Made by a program: the position numbers and the translations under genes
The notes under the pieces: generated by a model
Told to the model about the DNA's origin: nothing
The model's input: the letters and a program-made list of their open reading frames with translations, nothing else
The model's database searches: none
Origin: CALMEC01 sp964434425
GTDB taxonomy: Bacteria > Actinomycetota > Thermoleophilia > Miltoncostaeales > Miltoncostaeaceae
Assembly (NCBI GenBank): GCA_964434425.1
Contig: CAYSVH010000017.1
Coordinates: 1 to 41,074 of the forward strand
DNA: 41,074 nt
Direction of reading: 5' to 3'
In this document: positions 32,701-41,074 of the stretch, in pieces
Position numbering within the stretch: the first letter of the stretch is position 1
How the letters are laid out: the number at the start of each line of letters is the position of its first letter

Positions 32701-35241
32701 TCACGCGACCTCGGGCACGGTGTCCTCGCCGGCCTCGCCCTCGTCGGGCACCCGACGCAGAACGCGGTCCACCTCGGCCTCGCCGATGAGCACGGTCCGC
32801 GGCTTGGAGCCCTCGTGTCCCGAGATGACCCCCATCCGCTCCATCATGTCGACCAGGCGGCCGGCACGCGCGTATCCCACGCCCAGCCTCCGCTGCAACA
32901 GGGAGACGGACGCCGTTCCCTGGGCCACCACCAGTTCGACGGCCTTGCCGATCAGCTCGTCGGCGTCCGGATCGAGGGGATCCTCCTCCGGGACCTCCGG
33001 ACGCTCCAGCAGGTCGTCGCGCATCTCCGGCTTGCCCTGCTCGCGCCAGTGATCGGTGATCGCCAGGATCTCCTCCTCCGACACGTATGCGCCCTGCAGA
33101 CGCTGGAGCCGCGACGTGCCGATGGGCCGGAAGAGCATGTCGCCGCTTCCCAGCAGGCTCTCGGCGCCGGTGGCGTCCAGGATCACGCGGGAGTCGATCT
33201 GGGACGACACGGCGAACGCGATCCGGGACGGGACGTTGGCCTTGATCATCCCGGTGATCACGTCGACGGACGGACGCTGCGTCGCCAGCACCAGGTGGAT
33301 GCCGACGGCGCGGCTCTTCTGCGCCAAGCGGATGATCGCGTCCTCGACCTCGGCCGGCGCGACCATCATGAGGTCCGCAAGCTCGTCGATGAGCACCAGG
33401 ATCATCGGGATCGGCTTGTCGCCGCGCGCCGTGCGCGTCTGGTTCCAGTCCCGGATGTTGCGGGCACGGTCCTGCCCCATGAGCTCGTACCGGCTCTCCA
33501 TCTCGCGCACGACGTTCTGGAGAACGGCGGATGCGTTCTTCATGTTCGTGACCACCGGAGTGAGGAGATGCGGGATGCCCTCGTAGTGGTTGAGCTCGAC
33601 CTTCTTGGGGTCGATCAGGATGATGCGCAGATCGTCCGGGGTCGCGCGCAGCAGGATGGATGCGAGGACGACGTTCAGGCAGACGCTCTTACCGGTGCCC
33701 GTCGACCCGGCGATCAGGATGTGCGGCATCCGGGCGAGGTCCAGATAGACCGCGCTGCCGCCGATGTCGATGCCCAGCCAGGCCATGAGCGGCCCGGCGT
33801 TGTCCGGGAAGTCCCGGAAGATGTCCCCGAGGGTCACCAGGTTCGCGTTGGGATTGGCGACCTCGACGCCGACGGCCTGCTTGCCCGGGATGGGCGCCAG
33901 GATGCGGATCTCCTCGCGCGCCGCGAGCGCATAGGCCAGGTCGTCGCGAAGGGCCGTGACGCGGCTCACCTTGGTCCCGGGTGCGAGCTGCAGTTCGTAG
34001 CGGGTGACGCGGGGACCGCTGACGGCGTCGGTGACCTCGGCCTGCACGCCGAAGTGGCCGAGGGTCTCGACGAGCTGCTGGCTCGTCTCCTTGATGACCG
34101 ACGCGGGCTGGGTGGTCTCACCCTCGGACCGCGCAAGGAGGCCGAGAGCCGGGGTGCGGTATCCGGAAGCCGCCGGCGACGCGGGCGACGCGCCCGTCCG
34201 CCGTGCCGTGCGCTTCGACTGGGTCCGGGGGATCATGCGCTCGGAGGTCGGCACGTCGTCGGACGACGGTGTGGCCGACGCCGGAGGTGGCGGGGGCACG
34301 GGATGCGACGTGGCCGTCGACGTGAACGTGTCCGACTCGCCGGCGGGCGGCTCGGCGCCCAGGGCCGGGGACGGCGGCATGCTGCCGACCGTCGAGAAGA
34401 TGTCCGGGAACTGATCGGCTCCGTCGAGGGGCTCAGGGGTGGCCGCGTTCGGGCCCCGCCGCGACTCGGCGGCCGACGGAGAGCCCACCACACGAAGGGG
34501 TGGCACGTCCTGCTGACGTTCGTCGCGAAGCTGGCGCACCTGCTCACCCAGCCTCTGGCCTCCCTGGACGGCCCCGACGGTGACCTTGCGCGCGCCACGT
34601 CCGACGACCCGGCCGGCGACGGCCGCGCTTCGGCCCGAGCTTCGGAGGACCAGAGAGAGCGAGGCGCCGGTCACCAGGATGGTTCCGGCGATGAGCGCGA
34701 GCACCACAAGGATCGTCGTGCCGATATCACCGACGGCGGTGCCGGTCACGAAATACTGCGCCTCACCCAGGATCCCGCCCCGGCCACGCATGACGGTCGG
34801 GTCGAACCAGTCGGTGCGCGTGCGGCCGCCGAGACCGAGGGAGCCCGCGGCGAGAGCCAGTGCCCCCGCGCAGGTGAGGACGATCGCACCCGCACGGAAC
34901 GGAGCCCTGCGGAGGATCTCGTGGTCGAAGATGAGGGCGATCCCGGCGGCCACCAGCACCAATGGCGCTAGCGCGACGCCCCGCCCGACGAGGGTGCGCA
35001 CGCCGTTCTCGAGCCCCTCGCCCACCGGTCCGACCGACACCCCCACGAACAGGGTGAGGGCGAGGAACGCTCCGAGGCCGAGCAGCCCGAGGCCGATGAT
35101 CTCCCGTCGTTGCATCGCGGTGCGCTCGTTCGCGCGCCGCGAGGCCGTCTTCTTCCGTCTGCGTGCTGCCGTCGTGGTCGGTGCCATGAATCCTCGTGTG
35201 TCGAAAGCGGGCGAGCCCTCTCGGATACTGAGCTTGGCCAT
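32701..35241 (-). CDS. ftsK: DNA translocase FtsK/SpoIIIE
   Basis: Moves chromosomal DNA through the division septum. The 846 residues contain an N-terminal domain with about four membrane helices (roughly 50-200) and a Pro/Ser/Thr-rich linker. The motor includes Walker A AGSTGTGKSVCLN and Walker B ILVLIDELADLMM, and LATQRPSVDVITGMIKANVPSRIAF follows. The gamma DNA-reading winged helix is at the C-terminus (SLLQRRLGVGYARAGRLVDMMERMGVI). ATG 35239-35241 has AGGAG upstream. The in-frame ATG at 35185-35187, after GAGG, is a plausible alternative start. Confidence 0.95.
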   Translation of the reverse strand: MAKLSIREGSPAFDTRGFMAPTTTAARRRKKTASRRANERTAMQRREIIGLGLLGLGAFLALTLFVGVSVGPVGEGLENGVRTLVGRGVALAPLVLVAAGIALIFDHEILRRAPFRAGAIVLTCAGALALAAGSLGLGGRTRTDWFDPTVMRGRGGILGEAQYFVTGTAVGDIGTTILVVLALIAGTILVTGASLSLVLRSSGRSAAVAGRVVGRGARKVTVGAVQGGQRLGEQVRQLRDERQQDVPPLRVVGSPSAAESRRGPNAATPEPLDGADQFPDIFSTVGSMPPSPALGAEPPAGESDTFTSTATSHPVPPPPPASATPSSDDVPTSERMIPRTQSKRTARRTGASPASPAASGYRTPALGLLARSEGETTQPASVIKETSQQLVETLGHFGVQAEVTDAVSGPRVTRYELQLAPGTKVSRVTALRDDLAYALAAREEIRILAPIPGKQAVGVEVANPNANLVTLGDIFRDFPDNAGPLMAWLGIDIGGSAVYLDLARMPHILIAGSTGTGKSVCLNVVLASILLRATPDDLRIILIDPKKVELNHYEGIPHLLTPVVTNMKNASAVLQNVVREMESRYELMGQDRARNIRDWNQTRTARGDKPIPMILVLIDELADLMMVAPAEVEDAIIRLAQKSRAVGIHLVLATQRPSVDVITGMIKANVPSRIAFAVSSQIDSRVILDATGAESLLGSGDMLFRPIGTSRLQRLQGAYVSEEEILAITDHWREQGKPEMRDDLLERPEVPEEDPLDPDADELIGKAVELVVAQGTASVSLLQRRLGVGYARAGRLVDMMERMGVISGHEGSKPRTVLIGEAEVDRVLRRVPDEGEAGEDTVPEVA

Positions 35242-35481
35242 CGCTCCCCGATCTCCTGCCGAGGCACCGCGGGATGTGACACGACGTCCCCTCGGCCTCC
35301 ACGGACCTCATCACCGACCACGAGGTGATGGGTCTCGCCGGATCCCTGACGCACGGCGACGGATCGGGGCCATGCACGCGGCCGCCGGCCACGATGACCG
35401 GTCGGCGCAACGGCATCGGCGACCATCCGCACCACGGCGCCGCGATCATGCGGTGGTCGGTGCTCAAGGTTGCGCCGCCGC

Positions 35482-36213
35482 ATGACGATGATGAGGCTGA
35501 TGCGTTGCCTCCCTCTTCGCACACCGGCACTACTCGTGCCGTTCGTCGTCCTCATCGTGCTGCTCGGATCCATCGGGATCGCACACGCGACGACCGACCC
35601 CGCGAGCGTGCGTCCCGAGACGCTGCCGGGTCTTCCCGACGGTACGACGACGAGCGACCAACCCGCGGCCGTCCTGCCCGCACGGACACGGGAGGCCGTC
35701 GACGCGGGAATCATGAAGGTCGCGATCCGCGACTTCACCGCGGGTGGCGTAACCGTCGGGCGCGAAACCATCGCGACGTTCGACGATCCGTCCTTCGGCC
35801 CGGAGATCCTGAGCGGCTTCACCGCCGGCCTCGGCGCACCCGCCATCGAGCGCGACGGGTACAGCATCTGGCGCGGACAGGTGTCGGCCGACGGCACCAT
35901 GGCGCTCAACGGCATCGGTGTCACCGGAGACGATGGCATCGTGTTCCTCGCGCTCGCGGCCACCGTCGAGCTCACCGACGAGCAGCTGATCGCGGTTGCG
36001 GAGTCCTACCGGCCCCAGTTGGCCATGGCGGGGCCGTCCGGGTCCGCCGGTGCGGGTTCCGGATCCGGCTCTCCCCTGGTGAACGTGTTCGTCATCCTGT
36101 TGGCGGCGGGCATGATCGCCGCCGTGATCCGGTTCTCACGGCGCACGTCCGACGAGGGCGACGCACCACCCGAGCCGGCCGACCCCGCGGAGTCCGCGGC
36201 GACGGTCGTCTGA
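35482..36213 (+). CDS. Secreted/membrane-anchored protein of unknown function
   Basis: About 243 residues. A signal-like hydrophobic segment (LLVPFVVLIVLLGSIGIAHA) precedes a compact extracytoplasmic domain with mixed beta/alpha character, a Gly/Ser-rich linker (PSGSAGAGSGSGSP) and a C-terminal membrane helix (VNVFVILLAAGMIAAVIRF). A short charged tail follows. That is a signal plus single-anchor arrangement. No family recognised. The start is ambiguous: ATG 35482, 35488 or 35491, or TTG 35470; I chose the first ATG. It is divergent from ftsK across a 240-base gap in which I saw no clear promoter. Confidence 0.65.
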   Translation: MTMMRLMRCLPLRTPALLVPFVVLIVLLGSIGIAHATTDPASVRPETLPGLPDGTTTSDQPAAVLPARTREAVDAGIMKVAIRDFTAGGVTVGRETIATFDDPSFGPEILSGFTAGLGAPAIERDGYSIWRGQVSADGTMALNGIGVTGDDGIVFLALAATVELTDEQLIAVAESYRPQLAMAGPSGSAGAGSGSGSPLVNVFVILLAAGMIAAVIRFSRRTSDEGDAPPEPADPAESAATVV

Positions 36214-36252
36214 CCGGCGCCTTGACCACGGACGACCGCACCCGACACGGCC

Positions 36253-36287
36253 CTGAGGCCGCTGGTGCCAGGCACCAGCGGCCTCAG
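36253..36287. repeat. Perfect 17-bp-arm palindrome (REP-like 1)
   Basis: CTGAGGCCGCTGGTGCC, single A, GGCACCAGCGGCCTCAG: a 35-base near-continuous palindrome 40 bases after the stop of the secreted-protein gene. It shares its core GCTGGTGCCAGGCACCA with the next palindrome. Candidates are a REP-type repeat or a terminator. Confidence 0.8.
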
Positions 36288-36352
36288 GCACCACCTGCCC
36301 GTCGACCGGAAAGCCGCGGATAGCAGGCTGAACATGGAATCGGACCGGAACA

Positions 36353-36389
36353 GGTGATGCCGCTGGTGCCAGGCACCACCGGCATCACC
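36353..36389. repeat. 18-bp-arm palindrome (REP-like 2)
   Basis: GGTGATGCCGCTGGTGCC, A, GGCACCACCGGCATCACC: arms of 18 bases with one mismatched pair. The core matches the palindrome 65 bases upstream, but the outer arms differ completely, while each remains self-complementary. The rest of 36214-36540 (about 327 bases) shows no gene. Confidence 0.78.
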
Positions 36390-36468
36390 CCCGCGCTCAC
36401 GAACCGGGTGGCCGGCGCCGTTCACCCCCTCACCCGGACCCCCGCATCCCCTGACGGACGTGCGGTAG

Positions 36469-36486
36469 CGTTCACGCCCGTGAACG
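36469..36486. promoter_or_regulatory. 18-bp perfect inverted repeat, candidate operator
   Basis: CGTTCACG-CC-CGTGAACG, 55 bases upstream of the methyltransferase start. Its size and position fit a dimeric repressor site, but it is not a box I recognise. Confidence 0.4.
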
Positions 36487-36540
36487 GATCCGACGCGACG
36501 ACGCACCCACCCGGCAGGACCACCAGGACGGGGGTGTGAT

Positions 36541-37212
36541 GTGAACGACGCCCGGTACCAGCTCGTCGAACGCGGCTACGGAACGCATCAGGCGCTGCTC
36601 GACCTCATCCGCGACCGCGGCCGGCTGCTCGACGTCGGTGCCGCCGGCGGATACATCTCGGCCATCGCCCGCGACACCAAGGACGTCCGCCCTGTGGCGG
36701 TCGACATCTCCGCGTCATCCTGCGAGACCTGCCGGGAACGGGGGCTGACGACGATCGAGGGCGACGTCGTGGACCTGATCCGGGACGGGGCGCTCGAGGA
36801 CCATGCGCCCTTCGATCAGGTGCTCTTCGCCGACGTCCTCGAGCACATCTACGACCCGTCGACCGTGCTCGTGGCCGTCCGCCAGCTGCTCGCGCCGGGC
36901 GGATCGATCATCGTCTCCCTCCCCAACATCGCGTACCTCCTCGCACGGCTCCGTCTGCTGGCGGGTGTCTGGCGCTACACGGACACGGGCATCTTCGACC
37001 GTACGCACGTCCGTTTCTTCACGCGCGCCACGGCCACCGAGATGCTCGCGGACGCCGGGTTCGACGTCGTACGCGAGATCCCGATCGGACCGGCCGGGTA
37101 TCTGGTCGGGCGCCGAGGTGTCCCCCTCACCCGCTTGCGACCACAGGTCCTCGCCTCGCAGCTGGTCTTCGAGGCCGCGCCGCGGGAGACCGCCTCGCTC
37201 TCAGCCGCCTGA
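36541..37212 (+). CDS. Class I SAM-dependent methyltransferase
   Basis: A 223-residue methyltransferase of the Methyltransf_23-like type. GRLLDVGAAGGYISAIAR (motif I), PVAVDIS (acidic end of strand 2), FDQVLFADVLEHIYDPSTVL and LLAPGGSIIVSLPNIAYLLARL follow the standard order. TGIFDRTHVRFFTRATATEML, after them, is typical of enzymes encoded in glycan or surface-polymer clusters. The substrate is unknown. GTG start at 36541; the 3' end overlaps the convergent membrane protein gene by 12 bases. Confidence 0.88.
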   Translation: MNDARYQLVERGYGTHQALLDLIRDRGRLLDVGAAGGYISAIARDTKDVRPVAVDISASSCETCRERGLTTIEGDVVDLIRDGALEDHAPFDQVLFADVLEHIYDPSTVLVAVRQLLAPGGSIIVSLPNIAYLLARLRLLAGVWRYTDTGIFDRTHVRFFTRATATEMLADAGFDVVREIPIGPAGYLVGRRGVPLTRLRPQVLASQLVFEAAPRETASLSAA

Positions 37213-39456
37213 GATCGCGGCCGGCGCCTCGGCACGGGTCGCCGACCGGACGTCGACGCGGGAGAGCATCACCGAGACCATCCGCTGATCGTCCGTCTCG
37301 GTGACCGATCCCACGCGCACCGGCCCCGGCGTCGTCTCGACCGTGAGCGACGAGATCCCCGCGGGAGCCGAAATGTCGAAGCCCACCACGGTGCCGTCCG
37401 GGGACACCGACCGGTTGAACACGATGCGGTCACCCTGACGGATCGTCAATCGCCGCGGGGTCGCGAAGCTGTACGCCCGGAGATCGACGGTCACCGACAC
37501 GGGTGCGTCAGAGGGGTTGTAAACGTCGATCGTGCCGGTACCGGTCTCGAGCCATCGCTGCGGAGCCAGGTCAACGCCGAAGGGGTCGACCGGCCCGAAG
37601 CCGTCGGCCGGTGCCGCGACGGCCGGCGCCGGGTCCGCGATGATGCGGTAGAGCTCGTCCGTCCCCCAGCGTCCGACCCGGCGGAAGCCGGGAGCGAGAC
37701 GCTCGCTCGTCCCCTCGGGCATCTGGGCCGTGTGGAGCACCATCCATCGTGCGCCCAGCGCGGCGAGAGCCCGGGGCGTCGCGGGGTCGGCCGGGTTCCG
37801 GAGGTCCGTGTTCAGCGCGAACCCGATGCCGCCGTCACGCCCGCCGTTGATCAGGGGCCGTCTCGCGGCCTCCGTCTGGAAGATGTACCCGAGATGGGTC
37901 CCAGTGATGGGCGCCGCCAGCGGATACTCGACGCGCGGCGCGGCATCCGGCTCGTCGCCCAGCGCGCGGTAGACGGCCGGCGCTTCGGCGGAGAAGTGCA
38001 CCGTCCGGGCGTCGAGATCGAAGGCGACGAGGCCGATGAGGAGCAGCGCGACCACCGGGACGACGGCGGGTGGCACACGCCGGAACACGGCCACGGCGCC
38101 GATCGCCGCCAGAATGGCGACACCGAGCATCACGACCGCGAAGAGGCGCGAGTAGACCCGCCAGGGTTCGGCGACGACCGAGATGACGTTCGCGGGGGTC
38201 GGCACGCGGATCCCGAGGACGTGCACGTGGGCCGGCAACGACACGATCAGGCCGGCCAGCACGATCGTGAGACCGAGCGCGGCGGTCCACGCGGGGACAC
38301 CCCGGCGACGACGGACGAGCATGACGACCACGCCGACGAACGCCAGCAGGATCATCGACCAGCCGACATAGAGCGCCGTCTCGCCCAGGTTGCTCCCATG
38401 GAGGCGTGCGCCGAGGAATCCGCCCGACCGATCACCGAAGACCGGGTGGCGGTAGCTCGGCACGAGCCACTCCCACCAGCGTGCCCCGTAGGTGTAGATG
38501 TCCAGGGGCGACCGTGTCCCGGCGAGGGCATCGTCGATCTTCCCTGCCTGGGTGACGGCGACGATGGCCTGCGGGATGAGGACGACGACGAACACGCCCG
38601 CGACGATCCCGGCCCGGCGCAGCGCCGCGACGACACGTTCCCGACGGCGCCGCAGCAGGGCCGCCCCCGCATCCGCGATGATGAACGCGGCCACGAGCGT
38701 CCCCGCGAAGAGCGTGATGTAGGTGTTCGTGTAGGCGGCCGCGGCGAGACCGGCAGAGGTCAGGAGCCATCCCGCACCGACCCGTCGTCCCTCGCGCACG
38801 AGCAGGAGCCCCAGGACGATCATCGGGAGCGACCACAGATGGGTGAAGTGATAGTGGCCGTGCGCGCGTTCCAGGATCCAGGGGTTGAAGCCGAACGCCA
38901 GACCGGCGATGAACGCGGCGAGCGAGTTCCGTGTGATGTGGCGGCACAGGACGAAGCAGGAGAACGCCGACAGCGTCAACCCCGCGATCACCATGACGTT
39001 CCACGCGACCACGGCGCTACCCGATACGAGCGCGATCAGCTGTGCCGCGCCCTCGACGACCACCTGGGGCAGCGACGTGACCCCGGGCAACGGGACGCCG
39101 AACGGCGCACCCTCCAGAGGCGTGACCATGTTGGAAAGCGGCCCCACGCCGAGTTCGTCGCGGTACCGGAGGAGGGCGATGTTCCCGCTCGCGTCCCCGG
39201 GCGTGCCGAACACCAGCGACGTCAGATGTGCGGGGACCGGCCACGTCCGCCAGACCGCGAACATCAGGTACGCGACGAACGCTCCGGCGTACGGGATGAC
39301 GGCGCGCAGTCGGGCGTCGCGCGCTCTCCCGGCCACCGGCTCCTCTCCGTCGACGGGTGCGACGGGCGCGGTGTCCGTGGCCGAGAGGCCGCTCTCTCCG
39401 TCGGCGCCCGCCGACGGAGAGGGGTCGTCCGTTCCCTGCGGATCAGGGACCGGCAT
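37201..39456 (-). CDS. GT-C-like polytopic membrane protein
   Basis: A 751-residue membrane protein. A disordered Pro/Asp-rich N-terminus (1-45) precedes ten or more helices (about 50-460) with large extracytoplasmic loops, and then a soluble beta-rich C-terminal domain (about 480-751). FGTPGDASGNIALLRYRDELG in the first loop, with acidic residues, and WILERAHGHYHFTHLWSLPM suggest the GT-C glycosyltransferase group. YPLAAPITGTHLGYIFQTEAARRPLINGG is a motif I associate with that group. No donor or acceptor can be assigned. ATG 39454-39456 is 2 bases beyond the RNase J stop. Confidence 0.72.
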   Translation of the reverse strand: MPVPDPQGTDDPSPSAGADGESGLSATDTAPVAPVDGEEPVAGRARDARLRAVIPYAGAFVAYLMFAVWRTWPVPAHLTSLVFGTPGDASGNIALLRYRDELGVGPLSNMVTPLEGAPFGVPLPGVTSLPQVVVEGAAQLIALVSGSAVVAWNVMVIAGLTLSAFSCFVLCRHITRNSLAAFIAGLAFGFNPWILERAHGHYHFTHLWSLPMIVLGLLLVREGRRVGAGWLLTSAGLAAAAYTNTYITLFAGTLVAAFIIADAGAALLRRRRERVVAALRRAGIVAGVFVVVLIPQAIVAVTQAGKIDDALAGTRSPLDIYTYGARWWEWLVPSYRHPVFGDRSGGFLGARLHGSNLGETALYVGWSMILLAFVGVVVMLVRRRRGVPAWTAALGLTIVLAGLIVSLPAHVHVLGIRVPTPANVISVVAEPWRVYSRLFAVVMLGVAILAAIGAVAVFRRVPPAVVPVVALLLIGLVAFDLDARTVHFSAEAPAVYRALGDEPDAAPRVEYPLAAPITGTHLGYIFQTEAARRPLINGGRDGGIGFALNTDLRNPADPATPRALAALGARWMVLHTAQMPEGTSERLAPGFRRVGRWGTDELYRIIADPAPAVAAPADGFGPVDPFGVDLAPQRWLETGTGTIDVYNPSDAPVSVTVDLRAYSFATPRRLTIRQGDRIVFNRSVSPDGTVVGFDISAPAGISSLTVETTPGPVRVGSVTETDDQRMVSVMLSRVDVRSATRAEAPAAISGG

Positions 39457-39458
39457 GG

Positions 39459-41074
39459 TCAGACCTCGACGACGACCGGCAGCACCAGCGGCCGCTGCCG
39501 CGCGCGCTTCCAGACCAGCGACGCCACGGCGTCGTGAAGCAGACGGTTCAGCATGTCCGTCTCGGTGACCGACGCGTTGAGGCTGCGCTCCGCCTCGTCG
39601 CGGATAACCTCGACGAGCTCGTCGGTGGCCGCACCGAAGCCGCGCGTGATCACGTCCACGTCTCCGACCGGTGATCCGTCGCTGGATGAGACGGTGGCGA
39701 CGACAAGAATGAGGCCGTCCTCGGACAGGTGACGACGGTCGCGGAGAATGCCGTCGGCGACATCCGCGATGCCCAGCCCGTCGACATAGATGAGTCCGAT
39801 GTCGTGGTGGTCGACGACGGCGGCCGAGTCCTTCGTCACCTCGAGCACGTCGCCGTTGTCGAGACGGAAGATGTCGGCGGCGTCGATGCCCACGCTGCGA
39901 CCGAGGGCGGCGTGCGCCTTCTGATGCCGGGCCTCACCGTGGATGGGCGCGAAGAACCGCGGTCGCGTCAGACGGAGCATGAGCCGGAGCTCATCGGCCG
40001 CGGCATGTCCGGAGACGTGGACGGGCGCGGCGTCCGGGCTCACCACCGTGGCACCCGAGCGGATGAGGCGGTTCATCGTCTCGTTGACCGCGATCTCGTT
40101 GCCCGGCACGATGCGAGAGCTGAAGATGACCGTGTCGGTGGGCGTGATCGTCACCTGATGGTGGTCGCCGTACGCCATGCGCCGCAGCCCGGAGAGGGGC
40201 TCACCCTGGCTGCCGGTCGTCACGATGACGAGTTCGTCGTCCGGCTTCTGGTCGATCGCCTTGATGTTGATGAGCACGTCAGCCGGCACGCGGACGATGC
40301 CGAGGTTGACGGCGATGTTGAGGTTCCGCAGGAGTGAACGTCCCACGAGCGCGACGTAGCGACCGTCGTGATGTGCCGCGTCGAGGACCTGCTGCACCCG
40401 GTGTATGTGCGACGAGAACGCGGTGACGATGACGCGGCCCGGCGCCTGGGCGAACTGACGGCGCAGTTCGGGTCCGACCCCGCGTTCCGGCGCGATGGTG
40501 CCGGGGACCTCCGCGTTGGTGGAGTCCGACAGGAGGAGCAGGATGCCCTCGTCACCCAGACGAGAGAGCGCGGCGACATCCGTGGGCTCGTTGTCGATGG
40601 GCGCGTGGTCGAACTTGAAGTCGCCGGTGTGGAGCACGTTGCCCACAGGGGTACGCAGGGCGACGGCGACGCAGTCGGGGATGCTGTGCGAGACCCGGAT
40701 GAACTCGGCCTCGAACGGCCCCAGCGTGCGACGGTCGCCGGGGGCGACCTCGATGAGCTCGACGTCGCCCAGCCGGTGTTCGTCGAGCTTGCTCTTGACG
40801 AGCGCCAGCGTGAACTTCGTACCGATGATCGGCACGCGCCCGACCGTCTTGATGAAGTACGGGACGGCACCGATGTGGTCCTCGTGACCGTGGGTCACGA
40901 CGAGGGCCTCGATCTGGTCGTGGCGTCCCTCGAGCACCTCGAAGTCCGGAAGGACGAGGTCGACGCCGAGCTGATCGTGCGTGGGGAACTTGACCCCGCA
41001 GTCGATGACGACGATTCGTCCGTCGTGCTCGATCAGATAGTGGTTCTTGCCGATCTCCCCGACGCCGCCGACGG
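39459..41074 (-). CDS. rnj: Ribonuclease J, N-terminus beyond window
   Basis: Metallo-beta-lactamase/beta-CASP ribonuclease with endo- and 5' exonuclease activity on mRNA and rRNA. The frame is open to the right edge: GGVGEIGKNHYLIEH, IVVIDCGVKFP and VTHGHEDHIGA (metal ligands) are intact. HTGDFKFDHAP, the beta-CASP domain (VTAFSSHIHRVQQVLDAA, TTGSQGEPLSGLRRMA, SSRIVPGNE, VHVSGHAAADEL, IHGEARH) and a C-terminal domain follow. Only the first few residues are missing. Adjacent to the GT-C-like gene on one strand. Confidence 0.95.
   Translation of the reverse strand, partial: VGGVGEIGKNHYLIEHDGRIVVIDCGVKFPTHDQLGVDLVLPDFEVLEGRHDQIEALVVTHGHEDHIGAVPYFIKTVGRVPIIGTKFTLALVKSKLDEHRLGDVELIEVAPGDRRTLGPFEAEFIRVSHSIPDCVAVALRTPVGNVLHTGDFKFDHAPIDNEPTDVAALSRLGDEGILLLLSDSTNAEVPGTIAPERGVGPELRRQFAQAPGRVIVTAFSSHIHRVQQVLDAAHHDGRYVALVGRSLLRNLNIAVNLGIVRVPADVLINIKAIDQKPDDELVIVTTGSQGEPLSGLRRMAYGDHHQVTITPTDTVIFSSRIVPGNEIAVNETMNRLIRSGATVVSPDAAPVHVSGHAAADELRLMLRLTRPRFFAPIHGEARHQKAHAALGRSVGIDAADIFRLDNGDVLEVTKDSAAVVDHHDIGLIYVDGLGIADVADGILRDRRHLSEDGLILVVATVSSSDGSPVGDVDVITRGFGAATDELVEVIRDEAERSLNASVTETDMLNRLLHDAVASLVWKRARQRPLVLPVVVEV

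Overview
The window is high-GC bacterial chromosome with dense, short-gapped, mostly co-directional housekeeping operons. Several features point to an actinobacterium. The 5' end of a 16S rRNA gene reads off the left edge on the minus strand. A DUF3349 gene, a small membrane protein and a PiT phosphate transporter occur in the order known from Mycobacterium (Rv0543c, Rv0544c, pitA). There is a MurT/GatD pair, and an RNase J / FtsK / RodZ-like / CinA / ThpR / RecA series. Citramalate synthase and an LL-diaminopimelate aminotransferase-type enzyme are less usual for well-studied actinobacteria, so a deep-branching lineage is possible. That placement is inference; I could not run a phylogeny.

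Layout, left to right. 1-605: 16S 5' end, its leader and a near-consensus promoter. 606-7953 (minus): tyrS, a 3-methyladenine glycosylase, a RemA/DUF370-like gene, argH, a DegT-type aminotransferase, cimA and ilvE. 8064-8882 (minus): a FhuF-like Fe-S protein. 8883-9922: about 1 kb without a convincing gene but rich in palindromes. 9923-11984 (minus): leuB and a metallo-beta-lactamase-fold protein. 12017-15563 (plus): rpiA, then murT, a methyltransferase and gatD, the last three overlapping. 15657-20429 (minus): miaB, miaA, dapF, dapL, dut. 20480-25116 (plus): a small membrane protein, the E1alpha/E1beta/E2 genes of a 2-oxoacid dehydrogenase and a membrane protein, followed by a decayed E2 C-terminus. 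25447-27658 (minus): DUF3349, small membrane protein, pit. 28307-28741 (plus): a cupredoxin lipoprotein. 28922-35241 (minus): ftsK, rodZ-like, cinA, thpR, recA. 35482-37212 (plus): a membrane-anchored protein and a methyltransferase. 37201-41074 (minus): a GT-C-like membrane protein and RNase J, cut by the window end.

The most striking non-gene feature is a family of four repeats, each exactly 163 bp: 2337-2499, 5291-5453, 26073-26235 and 26237-26399. They have imperfect terminal inverted repeats and TA at most outer borders, and each lies in a gap between co-directional genes. At two sites the upstream gene's TAG stop codon is made of the flanking TA plus the first base of the element. They look like miniature inverted-repeat (MITE-like) elements that have become operon spacers, or a structured intergenic element.

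Functionally, ilvE, cimA and leuB fit isoleucine/leucine synthesis by the citramalate route. dapL plus dapF would give meso-diaminopimelate in two steps, and murT/gatD would amidate lipid II made from it. pit has a candidate Pho box upstream.
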